DNA of 16,497 nt from Porogramme epimiltina (GCA_900155495.1 FTLJ01000768.1:1-16497); one strand, 5' to 3'. Positions 7,731 through 16,497 are shown, numbered from the stretch's first letter. The notes: generated from the sequence alone by a model not told the origin. Numbers and translations: made by a program.

Positions 7731-7938
7731 TAGGAATACTTTGAGGGCGTTTCCAGGGTCCAGGTCCATGTTTCGGAATCGCCTGTGGGGATGGCCTAAT
7801 GAGCATCAATCTCACAAGACGAACAAAGCCATCTCACCAAACATTCGAAATGAAAATAGTCCGCTCAGAGATGAAGTATCCCCGGCACTCGTCATCCTTC
7901 GCAGAGAAGCGCGGTATGCCCAGAAAGAGCACAGGCTT
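7731..7938 (-). pseudogene. Relic of a cytochrome P450 (ExxR-downstream and PERF exons)
   Basis: Minus-strand 7838-7938 encodes KPVLFLGIPRFSAKDDECRG then YFISERTIFISNVW. This matches exon 7 of the intact P450 (AILIGIPHVSVADDEYRGFF ... SIMLPNVW), including the donor position and phase (TG|GTGAG). A 55-nt intron (7783-7837) with a CCCCACAG acceptor follows. Then WAIPKH and a degraded counterpart of the YPDPERFMPERF segment appear, with a one-base shift. Upstream exons, the ExxR motif and the heme loop are missing. A weaker match to the rest of exon 8 may continue to about 7655, antisense to the DUF6593 3' end. Same strand and order as the 5699-5760 tail relic. Confidence 0.7.
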
Positions 7939-8186
7939 GTCATAATAGTTGACGGTGGTCACTGTAGACATCTGTGATCGTCACAAAGTGCGATTTGTGT
8001 CATCATATTCTTCTGTAGCGTACTAGTACATGTATTCTGAGCCAATTTGCGTCCAATCACAGACCGTGAGGTTTCTCATCCAAAAATCAGCCGCTCCGAG
8101 TGTGGACACTGTTTTATCACGTAGTCATGTACAGGAGGATGGCTGCTGTTGCGTCAGCGACGAATTGAAGGCACTCAAGAGGGCAC

Positions 8187-10148
8187 TCACTCAACCACGT
8201 CCAGGGTGTTCATGTTGTGCTCCAGCTTGACAGGAATGCCATGTTCATCTACCGGAGGCGAGATCTCGAAGACGTGCAATACCGACGTGCAGAGTATAAA
8301 CAATGTGGCTTCTGCAAAGGGACGGCCAGGGCAGGCCCTAAAAGTTGCGGATTAGTTCAGGGTCCGTCATGCTACGAGGAGGGAAAAAACCTTCTGCCAA
8401 AGCCGAATGTTGCATCTTCAGGGTCAGTCCTGGAATGATCAATCTGCCCATTCGCGTCTAGAAACCGCTCCGGCATAAACCGCTCAGGGTCAGGGTAAAG
8501 TTCAGCATTACGCGTAAACCCCCTGCAGGATGAGACATGCCAAGTAGTGAGTATTAAAGTATACAAAGGGGGTGTATGAATGATCTCAACTCACCATACA
8601 TTGGGGAGCATAATCGATCGCGCAGGGATGAAAAAGCCACGATATTCGTCATCAGCTACAGAAACGTGGGGAATCCCAATGAGGATTGCGGGGTGCCATC
8701 GTTGAAGCTCTTTCAGGAGTGCACTCATATACGGAAGAGACTCCATGTCAGAAAATTCAGGCAAGCGATCCGGTCCAATGGCAGCGCTGAGTTCCGCGCG
8801 AGCTCTCTCCTGCACCTCAGGATACATAGCCATGGCGAGGAAGAATGCGCTGACGGAAACATCCGTCTAAAGAGGCCCAAATGAGGCTTCTATGTACCTC
8901 ATTGTACATGGTTAGGCTTACCGTATTAGCTCCTCCTATATGAAGAATCGTAAGAAAATCAACTGCCAATGCATTTGTGTCATTCACTGCAACTTGCCTG
9001 TGTAAGCTGTGGTAGCCACGTCCTTGATGAAATTTACACGCTCATTTTGTGAAATTCCGGGTGCATTGAACACTGGGCTACCAAGGAGGCGCGCGACTAC
9101 GAAGTCTTGTACGCCATGTGTACTCTATGTTGGATCGTGCTTGTAAGCAGGGAGCATCACATTCGGTGACAGGAATTTCCCCACCCTCTCAACTCCCGTC
9201 CTATAAAGTGCGTCAACGATGCTTACCACATCTTCTTTCGCGAGAGCTGCGAAACGCTTGAAGCCCGCTCCAGGGAACCACGACGGGACATATCGCAGCA
9301 CGGGAAATGCTTCCGCAAGAAAACGCCCCGGAATGGAGATCTCTTCTGCTATGTCCGTAATGCGCTTCACCATCTGGTAATACTCGTCATCGACCTTTTC
9401 TAGTGTAATGCCGTACACCACCTGTGCAAGCGTAGCGGTCATGCAGCTGATAACGCAACATCAGAGAAATTTTTGAGAACCTATGATGCCCGCACACACA
9501 ATTGATAAGATGCTCACAATGTCGTCAGCGTAGAAAGTTCTGCTGAGGAGTCTGCTATCTCTCGTAAAAGCCTCCGAACGAGCGAGAGCTGGACAGGCCT
9601 GTATTCCTTCAGGGGGTCTTCGTTGAAGCATTGGCGAAAAGCCCGTCGTGAGCGCCGCCATTCTTGCCCGTACTTCTTGAAAGCGAACAAATCACTCAGT
9701 GTCGTCCTACAGAGTATCAGTTTGAGTAAAACTGCCTACATCACGACACACCGCGACTACTACTTACAATTCCATCATAGCTGACCGCGGACGGTCTGAG
9801 TAGTTAGATGATCGCTTATCAAGCAGATCCCGCGCGGCCTGCATCGACCCTAGAACGACAATTGACTGTCCGAGAACATTCAAATACACAACGTCACCTA
9901 TTATAGTTGTTAGCACGGCAGTGTGGGATGGCAGGCGAAGATAGTGCACCATATCTCTTGACTAGGTTAGTGAAATCGCGACCAAGGTGCTGGCGAGGCA
10001 TGTCAAGCACGTTTCCGAAGAAAGGGAGAGGTTTTGGTCCAGGCGGTAATCTTGCGCCTTTGAGGCGATTACATACTTTGTGGACGATAACCGCACCAAT
10101 GGTGGCAATGGCTGCGAACCATGGCAACCAAGACATTGAGTAGGACAT
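8187..10148 (-). CDS. Cytochrome P450 monooxygenase, microsomal type
   Basis: Nine exons: 9950-10148, 9768-9897, 9518-9706, 9185-9446, 8998-9124, 8922-8935, 8595-8866, 8391-8522 and 8187-8337. They total 1476 nt, 491 aa, with all phases consistent. An N-terminal membrane anchor (residues about 7-23) is followed by the proline hinge LPPGPKPLPFFGN (34-46). The C-helix WRRSR is at 126-130, the I-helix GGANTT at 303-308, ExxR (ELQR) at 360-363, PERF at 410-413, and the heme loop FGFGRRACPGR at 437-447 with axial Cys444. It would insert one oxygen atom into a lipophilic substrate using electrons from P450 reductase at the ER; the substrate is unknown. Oddities are the I-helix Asn306 where Asp/Glu is usual, a GC-AG intron before the 14-nt exon 6, and weak donors GTGGGG (intron 4) and GTTTTT (intron 8). 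CYP family not assigned. Confidence 0.9.
8922..8935 (-). other. 14-nt microexon (exon 6) of the P450, I-helix motif
   Basis: Sequence GAGGAGCTAATACG between ATATAG and GTAAGC. With the G left by exon 5 it encodes G-G-A-N-T, the core of the oxygen-binding I-helix motif. The next exon supplies the second Thr. Without it the frame is lost. Confidence 0.8.
8936..8997 (-). other. GC-AG intron (intron 5) of the P450
   Basis: 62-nt intron with donor CAG|GCAAGT and acceptor ATATAG. The donor matches the 5' splice consensus everywhere except the C. The only nearby GT (two bases inside) would put a stop in exon 6, whereas the GC donor gives AYTGGANTT in frame. Confidence 0.75.
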
Positions 10149-10201
10149 CGTGGCAGGGTGGGGAGGAAAAGCGCAGCGTCGGAAAGGGAGGCGTACGTCC
10201 G

Positions 10202-10208
10202 ATTTATA
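10202..10208 (-). promoter_or_regulatory. TATA box of the P450 gene
   Basis: ATATAAA on the minus strand, about 55 bases upstream of the P450 ATG at 10148, a normal spacing for a short fungal leader. Confidence 0.55.
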
Positions 10209-10619
10209 TGTGTGCCGTCGAAGGTTCTGTCAAAGGATATCACGCGTACACGCTTCCTGCATAGAGCCGGAGATAACTCTGTATAAAATCTATGATAACC
10301 CCGTGCGTTAATCAAAACGCCCTCAGTATGGCGACGCATAGACCTACCGGGTCAACACCGGGCACCTCGCAGTGCCGTAGGAGCTACTTTTGATTCTTAG
10401 GTGGAGACTTCAAAGCGACTTTGATTGCTGGTGGTCAGATAAATGGAATGTTCTTTGGAAGGGACTGCTTCGGTGTCTATAGTTAGGCCTGATCGATTTA
10501 TGGCCCATATCTACCGGCAATAGAAAGTAGGTTTGACTCTCAAGCGATCACGCCAAAGGTCTCCACTTTCAAAAGCATTAACACGAAAGCCTGTTTGAAC
10601 ATCGATCATAAAGTACGCG

Positions 10620-10627
10620 TGACGTCA
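10620..10627. promoter_or_regulatory. Perfect CRE-type palindrome TGACGTCA
   Basis: TGACGTCA is the full binding site of ATF/CREB-type bZIP factors. It lies in the divergent region, about 470 bases from the P450 ATG and 340 from the esterase ATG, so it could act on either gene. A perfect 8-mer is uncommon by chance but not proof of function. Confidence 0.35.
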
Positions 10628-10897
10628 TTGCACGCTATTGTGACCATACGCGTCGCATCGCCTCAGAACGTTCCTTCGGAGGGGGGGCAAAACCTCGGAT
10701 TCACTCACCAGTTCACATCACAGGACCCGTTCCCACCCCTTGCAGAGACGGGCTAGGATGGTCATGCGTCCCTGCATCCGGAGGCCACAATATGGAGGGG
10801 CTGTCGGGCAGGCGGGAAGGGGGGGCCGGCTTCCTGCAACATACGGTCAGATGATCTGCCATGGACGTGACGGCAAAATAGGCGTACTACCGTCGAA

Positions 10898-10903
10898 TAT
10901 AAA
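10898..10903 (+). promoter_or_regulatory. TATA box of the GDSL esterase gene
   Basis: TATAAA 65 bases upstream of the ATG at 10968, consistent with a leader of about 35 bases. Confidence 0.6.
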
Positions 10904-10967
10904 GAGGAAGACAGTAAGCGAGGATCGACGTGCTTCACCTTCACAAGAGCTCGTCGACATCGCGAAA

Positions 10968-12207
10968 ATGTTGAACGCTGGCATATTCCTCGTTCCTCTC
11001 TTGTACGCAGCGGCCGGGGCTGCCGTGGGTCCCAGCCCACCCCAGATCAAGAACTTGGTGACTTTCGGGGACTCCTACACCGACGTGGTAAGCCCCTAAA
11101 CTGCCCTCCGTGCATTCCGAAACACGACGACTCACCACGCGGATCCAGGGCGCGCACGCCGACGGCGGCGTGATGTGGCCCGTCTTCGCCGCGCAGGACG
11201 GCGGATTTGCGCTCTTCCCGTTCGCCAAGGCGGGCGCGACGTGCTCGAACAACCTCACCGCGCGCCCGTTCCCGTCGCTCTTCGAGAGCCAGCTCCCGCT
11301 CTACTTCACGGAACGCGCGAACGGGTCTCTGGCGGAGCTGCACCCGGAGGAGACGATGTACACGCTGTGGATCGGGACGAATGACGTCGGCGCGAACGCG
11401 CTCCTCACGGGGCACGGCGCGCCGGGGGTCACGCTCGTCGACGTCGTCGCGTGCGCGGTGAACTGGGTCGAGGTGCTGTATAGGGCCGGGGCACGCAACT
11501 TCATCTTCCAAAACGTGAGTGGATCTGCGGACCGAGCGGGGGAGGGGAGCTTGCACCGGACAGGCTGACCGGGCGAGGACGGGGGGCAGATGATCCCGTT
11601 GGAGACGACACCGCTGTACGCGGCGGACTCGTACACGAACCACTACTGGACGGCACAGCGGAACACGACGGAGTGGAGCGTCTTCATGCGCGAGCTCACC
11701 ACGTCGGGAAACGCGCTCGCGAAGCTTATGCTGCAAGCCCTCGCGCCGAAGCTGCACGGGGCGCACCTCGGTGAGACGCGTCCCGCACCACCATGAACCA
11801 ATAGACTCACCTAGACGTGCCTTCCCTCTCGGACTCCACCGCTCTCTCCTGCGCGCAGGACTGTTCGACTCGCACGCCCTCTTCTCCGATATGTACAACC
11901 GGCCGCAGGACTTCCTCAACGGCACCGCGCCGCTGAACGTGACGGGCGCCGTACACTCTTGCGTGTACCAGCTGAACGAGAGCACGGGTGACCCGGGCGT
12001 GTGCACGGACGCCGTAGGGACCGACCAGGACAGCTTCTTGTGGTGAGTGGAAACGCGTCGAGGGGGGCGGGGCGCGTGCCGGCTGACGTTGGGACTCCCA
12101 GGTTCGACGAGCTTCATCCGTCGGTTCAGGCCGAGCGTGTCGTGGCGAAGTTCATCTCGGACACAATCCGACGGAAGTCCGACACGTACACAACATGGCT
12201 TCTGTGA
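10968..12207 (+). CDS. Secreted GDSL/SGNH esterase, CE16-type
   Basis: Five exons: 10968-11087, 11149-11514, 11590-11770, 11859-12042 and 12102-12207, giving 318 aa. Introns of 61, 75, 88 and 59 nt have good GTAAGC/GTGAGT/GTGAGA donors and CAG acceptors; phases agree. A signal peptide is likely (hydrophobic residues about 4-20, cut near AAVG). SGNH blocks are in order: LVTFGDSYTD with nucleophile Ser36, the block II Gly in KAGATCSN (Gly69), WIGTNDVGAN with Asn118, and FDELHPS with Asp286 and His289 completing the triad. Several Asn-X-Ser/Thr sites (for example NLT, NGS, NGT, NVT, NES) suit a secreted glycoprotein. The layout matches fungal carbohydrate-esterase family 16 acetylesterases, which remove acetyl groups from hemicellulose-derived oligosaccharides outside the cell. 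Exact substrate unproven; a lipase or lysophospholipase role within the wider GDSL group is the alternative. Confidence 0.9.
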
Positions 12208-13417
12208 GGGCGTAGGCGCGTCATGTCGTCGAAATGCATGCTGAGGGTCAGAGGTGGAGATTGAGCGCGTCATAATCGGCTTCTGTAGCGAAATTAAGCT
12301 TCGCGGATGAGGTCATGCTCCTCCGTGACCCAGCATCCTTTGTACTAGACCAGGTCCTCTGGTGACATTCACGCACGCAGAGAGATAGAGAGAGAACAGA
12401 ATGGATTACGAAAGGACATAACAGTACATGACTACGTACAAGAGGCCTGTAACTCCAACACGGGCCGCCCCCGACATTGAACCCGTCGGTACGATCTTGA
12501 GATGGAGGGTTTGCTCTCCCCCGCGAAAGGTTCAAGACCCCCTCGAGCACCAGCCGAAGCCAGAGAGAGAGAGGGTCCCAAATATCAGCCCGCGAGGTGT
12601 AACTTTCGATGCAGCACATTTTTCGCCGCGCCCTCCTTATATGCCCGGCGCTTCCCCTGGACCGGGCGCTCTGCTCGCGCACGGACCAGGCGCGCGCGAC
12701 ATAAAAGTGCTCGGCAAATTTTTTCTTTGATCTTTACAGTCATCTCGGCCTCCGGAGCTGGCGTTTCTGTCGCGTGCGACGTGGGACGTTTTTGCTTCGG
12801 GCTCGCCCTCGGGCGTGTTTCGACGGCTGAGAAGAGCGATCTCGCGAGCCATTGGCTGGGCATACCGCTGGCTGATTTGCTTTTCTACTGGTCATGCGGT
12901 TAATCAGCCTTTGACACATCCACCCCTCTTCCTACTCGTAACCTTGACCTTGTTCGTCGTGCGTCTTTGTAACTTCCGTCCATGTATAGTACGCTACTTT
13001 GGGAATACACGCTTTTAGGTTTATCACGGATATTTCAGCCCCAAATATCTTCTCCCGACAGATAGGTTCGCCCGTCTCGAAGCTCTAGGCTCCGCTGCCA
13101 TCGCAGGCTCAAGGTCTCGATGACTTCGGAGAAGTCTCACGTACGGCGACGCTCACGAACCAGAAGCACGTCTCATCCGTTCGTGCGGGTAGCAACTCTC
13201 CATGAAACACTACTGTGTTGTGCAAGAATAGATTTCAGACTCTCTCCAGTGGTGCGTCGTGCGCGGCCCTGTCTCCACATTGCCACTCAACGCTAACGCT
13301 AACGTTTCCTTTGCGCTCCAGGTGGAATAGCACGCCGCCGGGCGCGCCAGGCACCACCACCACCACTATAGCAGGACACTCTCCCGTCGTATGTGCGTGC
13401 CTGCCCGGCAGACGGCT

Positions 13418-13439
13418 TGATGCATCACGACATGCATCA
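13418..13439. repeat. 8-bp inverted repeat TGATGCAT/ATGCATCA
   Basis: Perfect 8-bp arms (13418-13425 and 13432-13439) around a 6-base spacer, each containing ATGCAT. It could be a dimeric factor site or chance. Confidence 0.4.
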
Positions 13440-15472
13440 TGTCTTCGCCCGCGACAGCCCCAGCCTCGCGCCCCATCACCCGGCCTATCACCCCCTTCCT
13501 CCCACCCCTAACCCCCAAGCTCGCCACGCACGCTTCCAGCACGCACATCCAATCCCGCTCGACGCCCAGGCACGCGCCGTCCACAGCGCCCCACCGCACG
13601 CCCGCGCGCCCGCGTCGACCGTGCTCGCGCGGACGATTCTTCTGCCGCGCGAGCCGGCCTATGGGGCCACTGCACGCACCCCACAACGCACTCGCACCGC
13701 TGAACAATACGCCTAGCGTCAGCCTCGGCGCGAACCGCAGCGTCCCCGACGAGGCCGACAGCCCGCAACCCGCGCTCCCAGTTCCCCCAGCTCCCCCAGT
13801 CGCTCTGCCGCACGCCGCGGCCTGCGGTCTGTCAAAATCCCAGCCCCGCCCGACAGAATCGACACGACGCCCCTCGACTTGAAGACTCATGCCCGCGCCC
13901 CCGTCCGTCGTCCCCGGGGATCAATCCACGCCTGCCCCGTCCGAGCCAGGGGCGGCCGCCATTCCGGGCGGGTCGAGGTGGCGTCGCGGACCACCGTTTG
14001 CCTCGCGGTGAATTTTTTATTAAAAATGACAGGTTCGGCGCGCCCCGAGCGCGGGGCGTAGACTGTCCTCGCTCGTCGGAGAGCAGTCGCGTCGAGTCGC
14101 GTCCGTGGATAACGCACGAAGACTCCTCCGTTGCCCGACGCGCACGGCGCATCCTCCCCCCTCCACCCCCTGACCTCCATCCTCGACTCCGAAGAAGAGC
14201 CCGAGATGTGGGCCGCGACGAACACGGGGTCCCGCCGTTAATGAAAGCCGGGCGCCCACCCCATGCACGGAAGACACGAGACCCCGCCACACCATGCATG
14301 CACGGACAGAATCCACATACACATACACCCACGGCCATACCGTGCGTTATCGTCCACAGATTCGTGCGCCCGCCCCGGATCTCGCTGCACGCCCAATTTA
14401 CGCGTGATCCTGGCGCCCCACCGGACGGGTCGCCCGTGCGCCGACGCGGATTAACACTTCACACCTCCCGCTGGCACTCGCCGGACGCGTCCCGTCCACC
14501 CTGCGGGCGCGCGTGGTGGACCTGTGGACCCAGGGGCGCGGGCTTCCACAGCTCGCTAGCCACTCGACGACGAGCGACGGGCGACAGCCGTCCCGCGTGG
14601 CGGCGGTGCTATGGCGCGTCGCGCAGGGCCCGGACGTCGACCCTGCGCCGGCCACGCCGCCCTACTTGCGGACGGCTAGGGCCCGTAACCCATGCCCACT
14701 ATGGATCGCAGCCGCTGCTCGCCTCGAGCCCGTCGCTAGAGCCCCAGCGTACACCCGACCACCTCATCTCCGCCCCCCAAGAGCCTTGCGGCCTTCCATT
14801 CCGCAGGCCTCTCCGCACACGAGGAGCGGGAGCCTAGGACGCTAGGACGCACACGCGGGTGTGCCGCTGCGCGCGCCAGAAGGCCCTCGCGCCGCTGCCT
14901 CTGCGGCTGGAATCCTAGGACGCCCGTCCGCGTACGTGGAAACGGTGGACAGCGCGCGCGCGCGAGCCCGGCGGATTTGGCCTGATGCGTGTATGCCGTT
15001 CCCGCAGGCGCGCCAGAAGCTGGTGCGCGCCGCGGGCGAGGACGAGGGCGGGGCGAATAGGGTGCCTCTCCTCTCCTCCGCCTTCGACGCGGGCGAGCGC
15101 GAAGCCCCGGGACGTCCACAGCGCCGCACACCGCCAAGCCCCTTTCTGCCGTTGCAGCGCATGGCGTGTTCACTGCCCGCCTTCGCTGGCGTGGGATGAT
15201 ACCTGGCGATCCCACACGCCCATCCTTCTTCCCTGCGCCCGCCGCCTGCCCTCGTCGCACACACAGCGAGCCAGGCCTCGGAGGACTCGCAGAGGCGGTG
15301 CCCACTGGACCCAGAGGGGCGCACGCGATCAGGACTCTCGCTTGCGCGCGCGCGCCTGGGAGCGCACCGCGCGTTTCAGGCTGCAGATCTCTTCGCACGC
15401 CTGTGATGACGCATCACGATCAGGACAGTGTGTGGTTAGAGTTCAGATTCGATCACGCGTGGCCAGGCCTGC

Positions 15473-15519
15473 GTCACGCTGCTGGGCCCGTGCGCGTTGG
15501 GCGGCACCAGCAGCGTGAC
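15473..15519. repeat. 13-bp perfect inverted repeat (hairpin)
   Basis: Arms GTCACGCTGCTGG (15473-15485) and CCAGCAGCGTGAC (15507-15519) are exact reverse complements around 21 bases. The loop can itself pair through GCCC/GGGC. There is no gene context; see findings. Confidence 0.7.
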
Positions 15520-15651
15520 ACACAGCTTCTGTTCGCGAGTCGCAACCCGCCGTGCGAGTCGGGCCCCTCTGGGGCCCAGGTTTTTCTCGCGCCGGGGCAT
15601 CAGCGGACGGGCGGGACGTCGCGCGCTGCGCACACAGGCGTAGCAGGTACG

Positions 15652-15683
15652 CCCCGAAGCCGCGTCGACGAATCGCTTCGGGG
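15652..15683. repeat. 9-bp perfect inverted repeat (hairpin)
   Basis: Arms CCCCGAAGC (15652-15660) and GCTTCGGGG (15675-15683) around a 14-base loop. It lies about 130 bases after the larger hairpin. Confidence 0.6.
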
Positions 15684-16497
15684 TTCGCGAAATGAAATGT
15701 CAGTCAGCACGGCACCTGACCGCGCTTCCTGCGGGGCGGCGGCGCCTTCAATCATCAGCCCCTCGCACAACGTCTATCAGAGAACCCCCGCGCCTCCGCG
15801 CCTCGGCCCCAATAAGCAGCCCGCGCCGTCGAGTCGAGTCCCAGGTGCCTCCGAAACGCATACGCCGCCCTCCCAGCACCTCCGCGCGGCCGTTTACCCC
15901 AGCTAAATCCTAATCAGCGGTGTGCACGGCAATCTCCCACTCCCATCTCAGCCTCCTCCTCCCGAGTCGTTCTCCCGCCCGTCCAGCCACAACCGTCGAC
16001 CTCCGCAAGTGCTCTCTCCCTCCCAGGCTCTCCCGCCCCCCTGGTGCGCTTCGGTGCCTAACCCAGAAGGCGCGGAGGGCCACCTCCCGACTGGCTTCCC
16101 CGTCGTCGTCCCGCTGCCCGTCGGCGGCGCTGGCCTCTCGTACGTGCACGCCGCTCCACACTAGGTAACAATTGGCTCGCGCCACCTCCGTCCGCGCGCC
16201 CTCGACGCGATCTGACGGCCTCCAGATAAGCTGCCCGTCTCTCACAACCGGCGGGATCTCGGGAGCTCGACGCCACCAACCCCCGCTCCGCCCGACAGCT
16301 TACGGAAATGCCGCCGCGCACCCATGGCCAGGCCGGCATCAGACGACGCGACGGCGCACCAGAGCTCCCCCTCTGCCCAGCACCTGCCGACGCTCCAGCT
16401 GCAGCACCGTGCAGCCGGCTTCTCCTCCTTCTTTTCCATAATGACATAAGCCCCCTTCTTTCCCTCCCCCCTCCCTGATACACACCCAGTGCCCGCC

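Larger units (their letters stand above)
10149..10967. other. Divergent promoter region between P450 and GDSL esterase
   Basis: About 820 bases separating two genes transcribed away from each other. It has a TATA box at each end and a perfect TGACGTCA near the middle. An imperfect inverted repeat built on GTGGAGAC occurs near 10402 and, reversed, near 10555. No coding sequence is recognised; the short frames seen start on non-ATG codons or lack any domain. Confidence 0.55.
12208..16497. other. 4.3-kb GC-rich region with no recognisable gene
   Basis: From the esterase stop to the window edge I find no domain, no convincing chain of exons and no transposon ends. Long open frames exist (for example 13439-13882 and 13998-14837 on plus, 13366-13890 and 14736-15398 on minus). 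They overlap one another on both strands and consist of Pro/Arg/Ala/Ser low-complexity sequence, as expected where stop codons are rare in GC-rich DNA. The plus strand is visibly C-rich and ends in a CT-rich tract (16440-16480), typical of sequence just upstream of a fungal start codon. A plus-strand gene may therefore begin beyond the window. Local items include a CCAAT box on the minus strand (12851-12855), an AT island (14008-14030) and two hairpins listed separately. Confidence 0.5.

Noticed and set aside
9461..9661. A frame containing FYADD, resembling a reverse-transcriptase active site
   Set aside because: It is a shifted frame of P450 exon 3 (YGQEWRRSRRAF is in the true frame). There are no other RT motifs around it.
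11047..12273. 408-codon minus-strand frame opposite the esterase
   Set aside because: It is antisense to five well-spliced exons with SGNH motifs and reads as Arg-rich sequence without a domain, as expected of the strand opposite GC-biased codons.
12450..12550. tRNA-like pieces (GGGTTCAA on minus, GGTTCAAGACC on plus)
   Set aside because: No acceptor stem, no A box at the right distance and a wrong-sized T loop on either strand.
12248..12682. Minus-strand frame downstream of the esterase with a TATAAG nearby
   Set aside because: The first codon is GTG, not ATG. The internal ATG gives about 120 residues with no domain, overlapping the esterase 3' flank.
13506..13514. CCCTAACCC, telomere-like
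   Set aside because: A single copy, not a tandem array; expected by chance in C-rich DNA.
13439..13882. Possible first exon of a Pro-rich protein
   Set aside because: Composition is low-complexity, neighbouring frames look equally good, and I found no splice chain leading to a recognisable domain. A short likeness to nitrate-reductase N-termini near 13840-13890 does not continue.
13998..14837. 279-codon plus-strand open frame
   Set aside because: It starts on a Pro/Arg/His-rich run, has no domain, and other frames on both strands are open over the same bases. It is likely a by-product of high GC.

Overview
The window looks like nuclear DNA of a filamentous basidiomycete, most likely an agaricomycete such as a polypore-type wood or litter fungus. 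The evidence is GC-rich coding DNA, many short (52-89 nt) GT-AG introns with CTNAY-type branch sites, an intron-containing nuclear tRNA, and families typical of these fungi: a BTB/POZ protein, a DUF6593 (Tubby C-terminal-like) protein, a CE16-type GDSL esterase, a microsomal P450 and an RBR-type ubiquitin ligase relic. All gene models were assembled by eye from splice sites and reading-frame phase. No database search was possible.

Layout, left to right. A BTB-domain gene runs off the left edge on the minus strand (1-1169). Upstream of it, also on the minus strand, is a large Pro/Ser-rich disordered protein of unknown function (1474-3186). Then come a tRNA-Pro(CGG) with a 33-nt intron on the minus strand (3867-3971) and a phosducin-like gene on the plus strand (4112-5358), whose first coding exon appears to be only the ATG.

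The middle (about 5700-7940) is a scar zone. Two fragments of a dead P450 on the minus strand (5699-5760 and 7731-7938) flank a decayed, internally deleted RBR E3 ligase copy on the plus strand (5797-6573) and an apparently intact DUF6593 gene on the plus strand (6845-7676). The two P450 fragments are in the right order to be one former gene that was split.

To the right is an intact nine-exon P450 on the minus strand (8187-10148). Its features include a GC-AG intron, a 14-nt microexon and an Asn in place of the usual I-helix acid. It is transcribed divergently from a secreted GDSL/CE16 esterase on the plus strand (10968-12207), across about 0.8 kb that holds two TATA boxes and a perfect TGACGTCA palindrome.

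The last 4.3 kb (12208-16497) is GC-rich, C-rich on the plus strand, and contains no gene I can recognise. It may be 3' flank plus a long upstream region of a gene beyond the window.

Functionally this is ordinary accessory and housekeeping sequence: G-protein/chaperonin-related (phosducin-like), oxidative metabolism (P450), and extracellular ester hydrolysis (CE16). There is no evidence that the genes form one pathway. The most interesting material is the P450/RBR/DUF6593 rearrangement and several unusual exon-intron structures.
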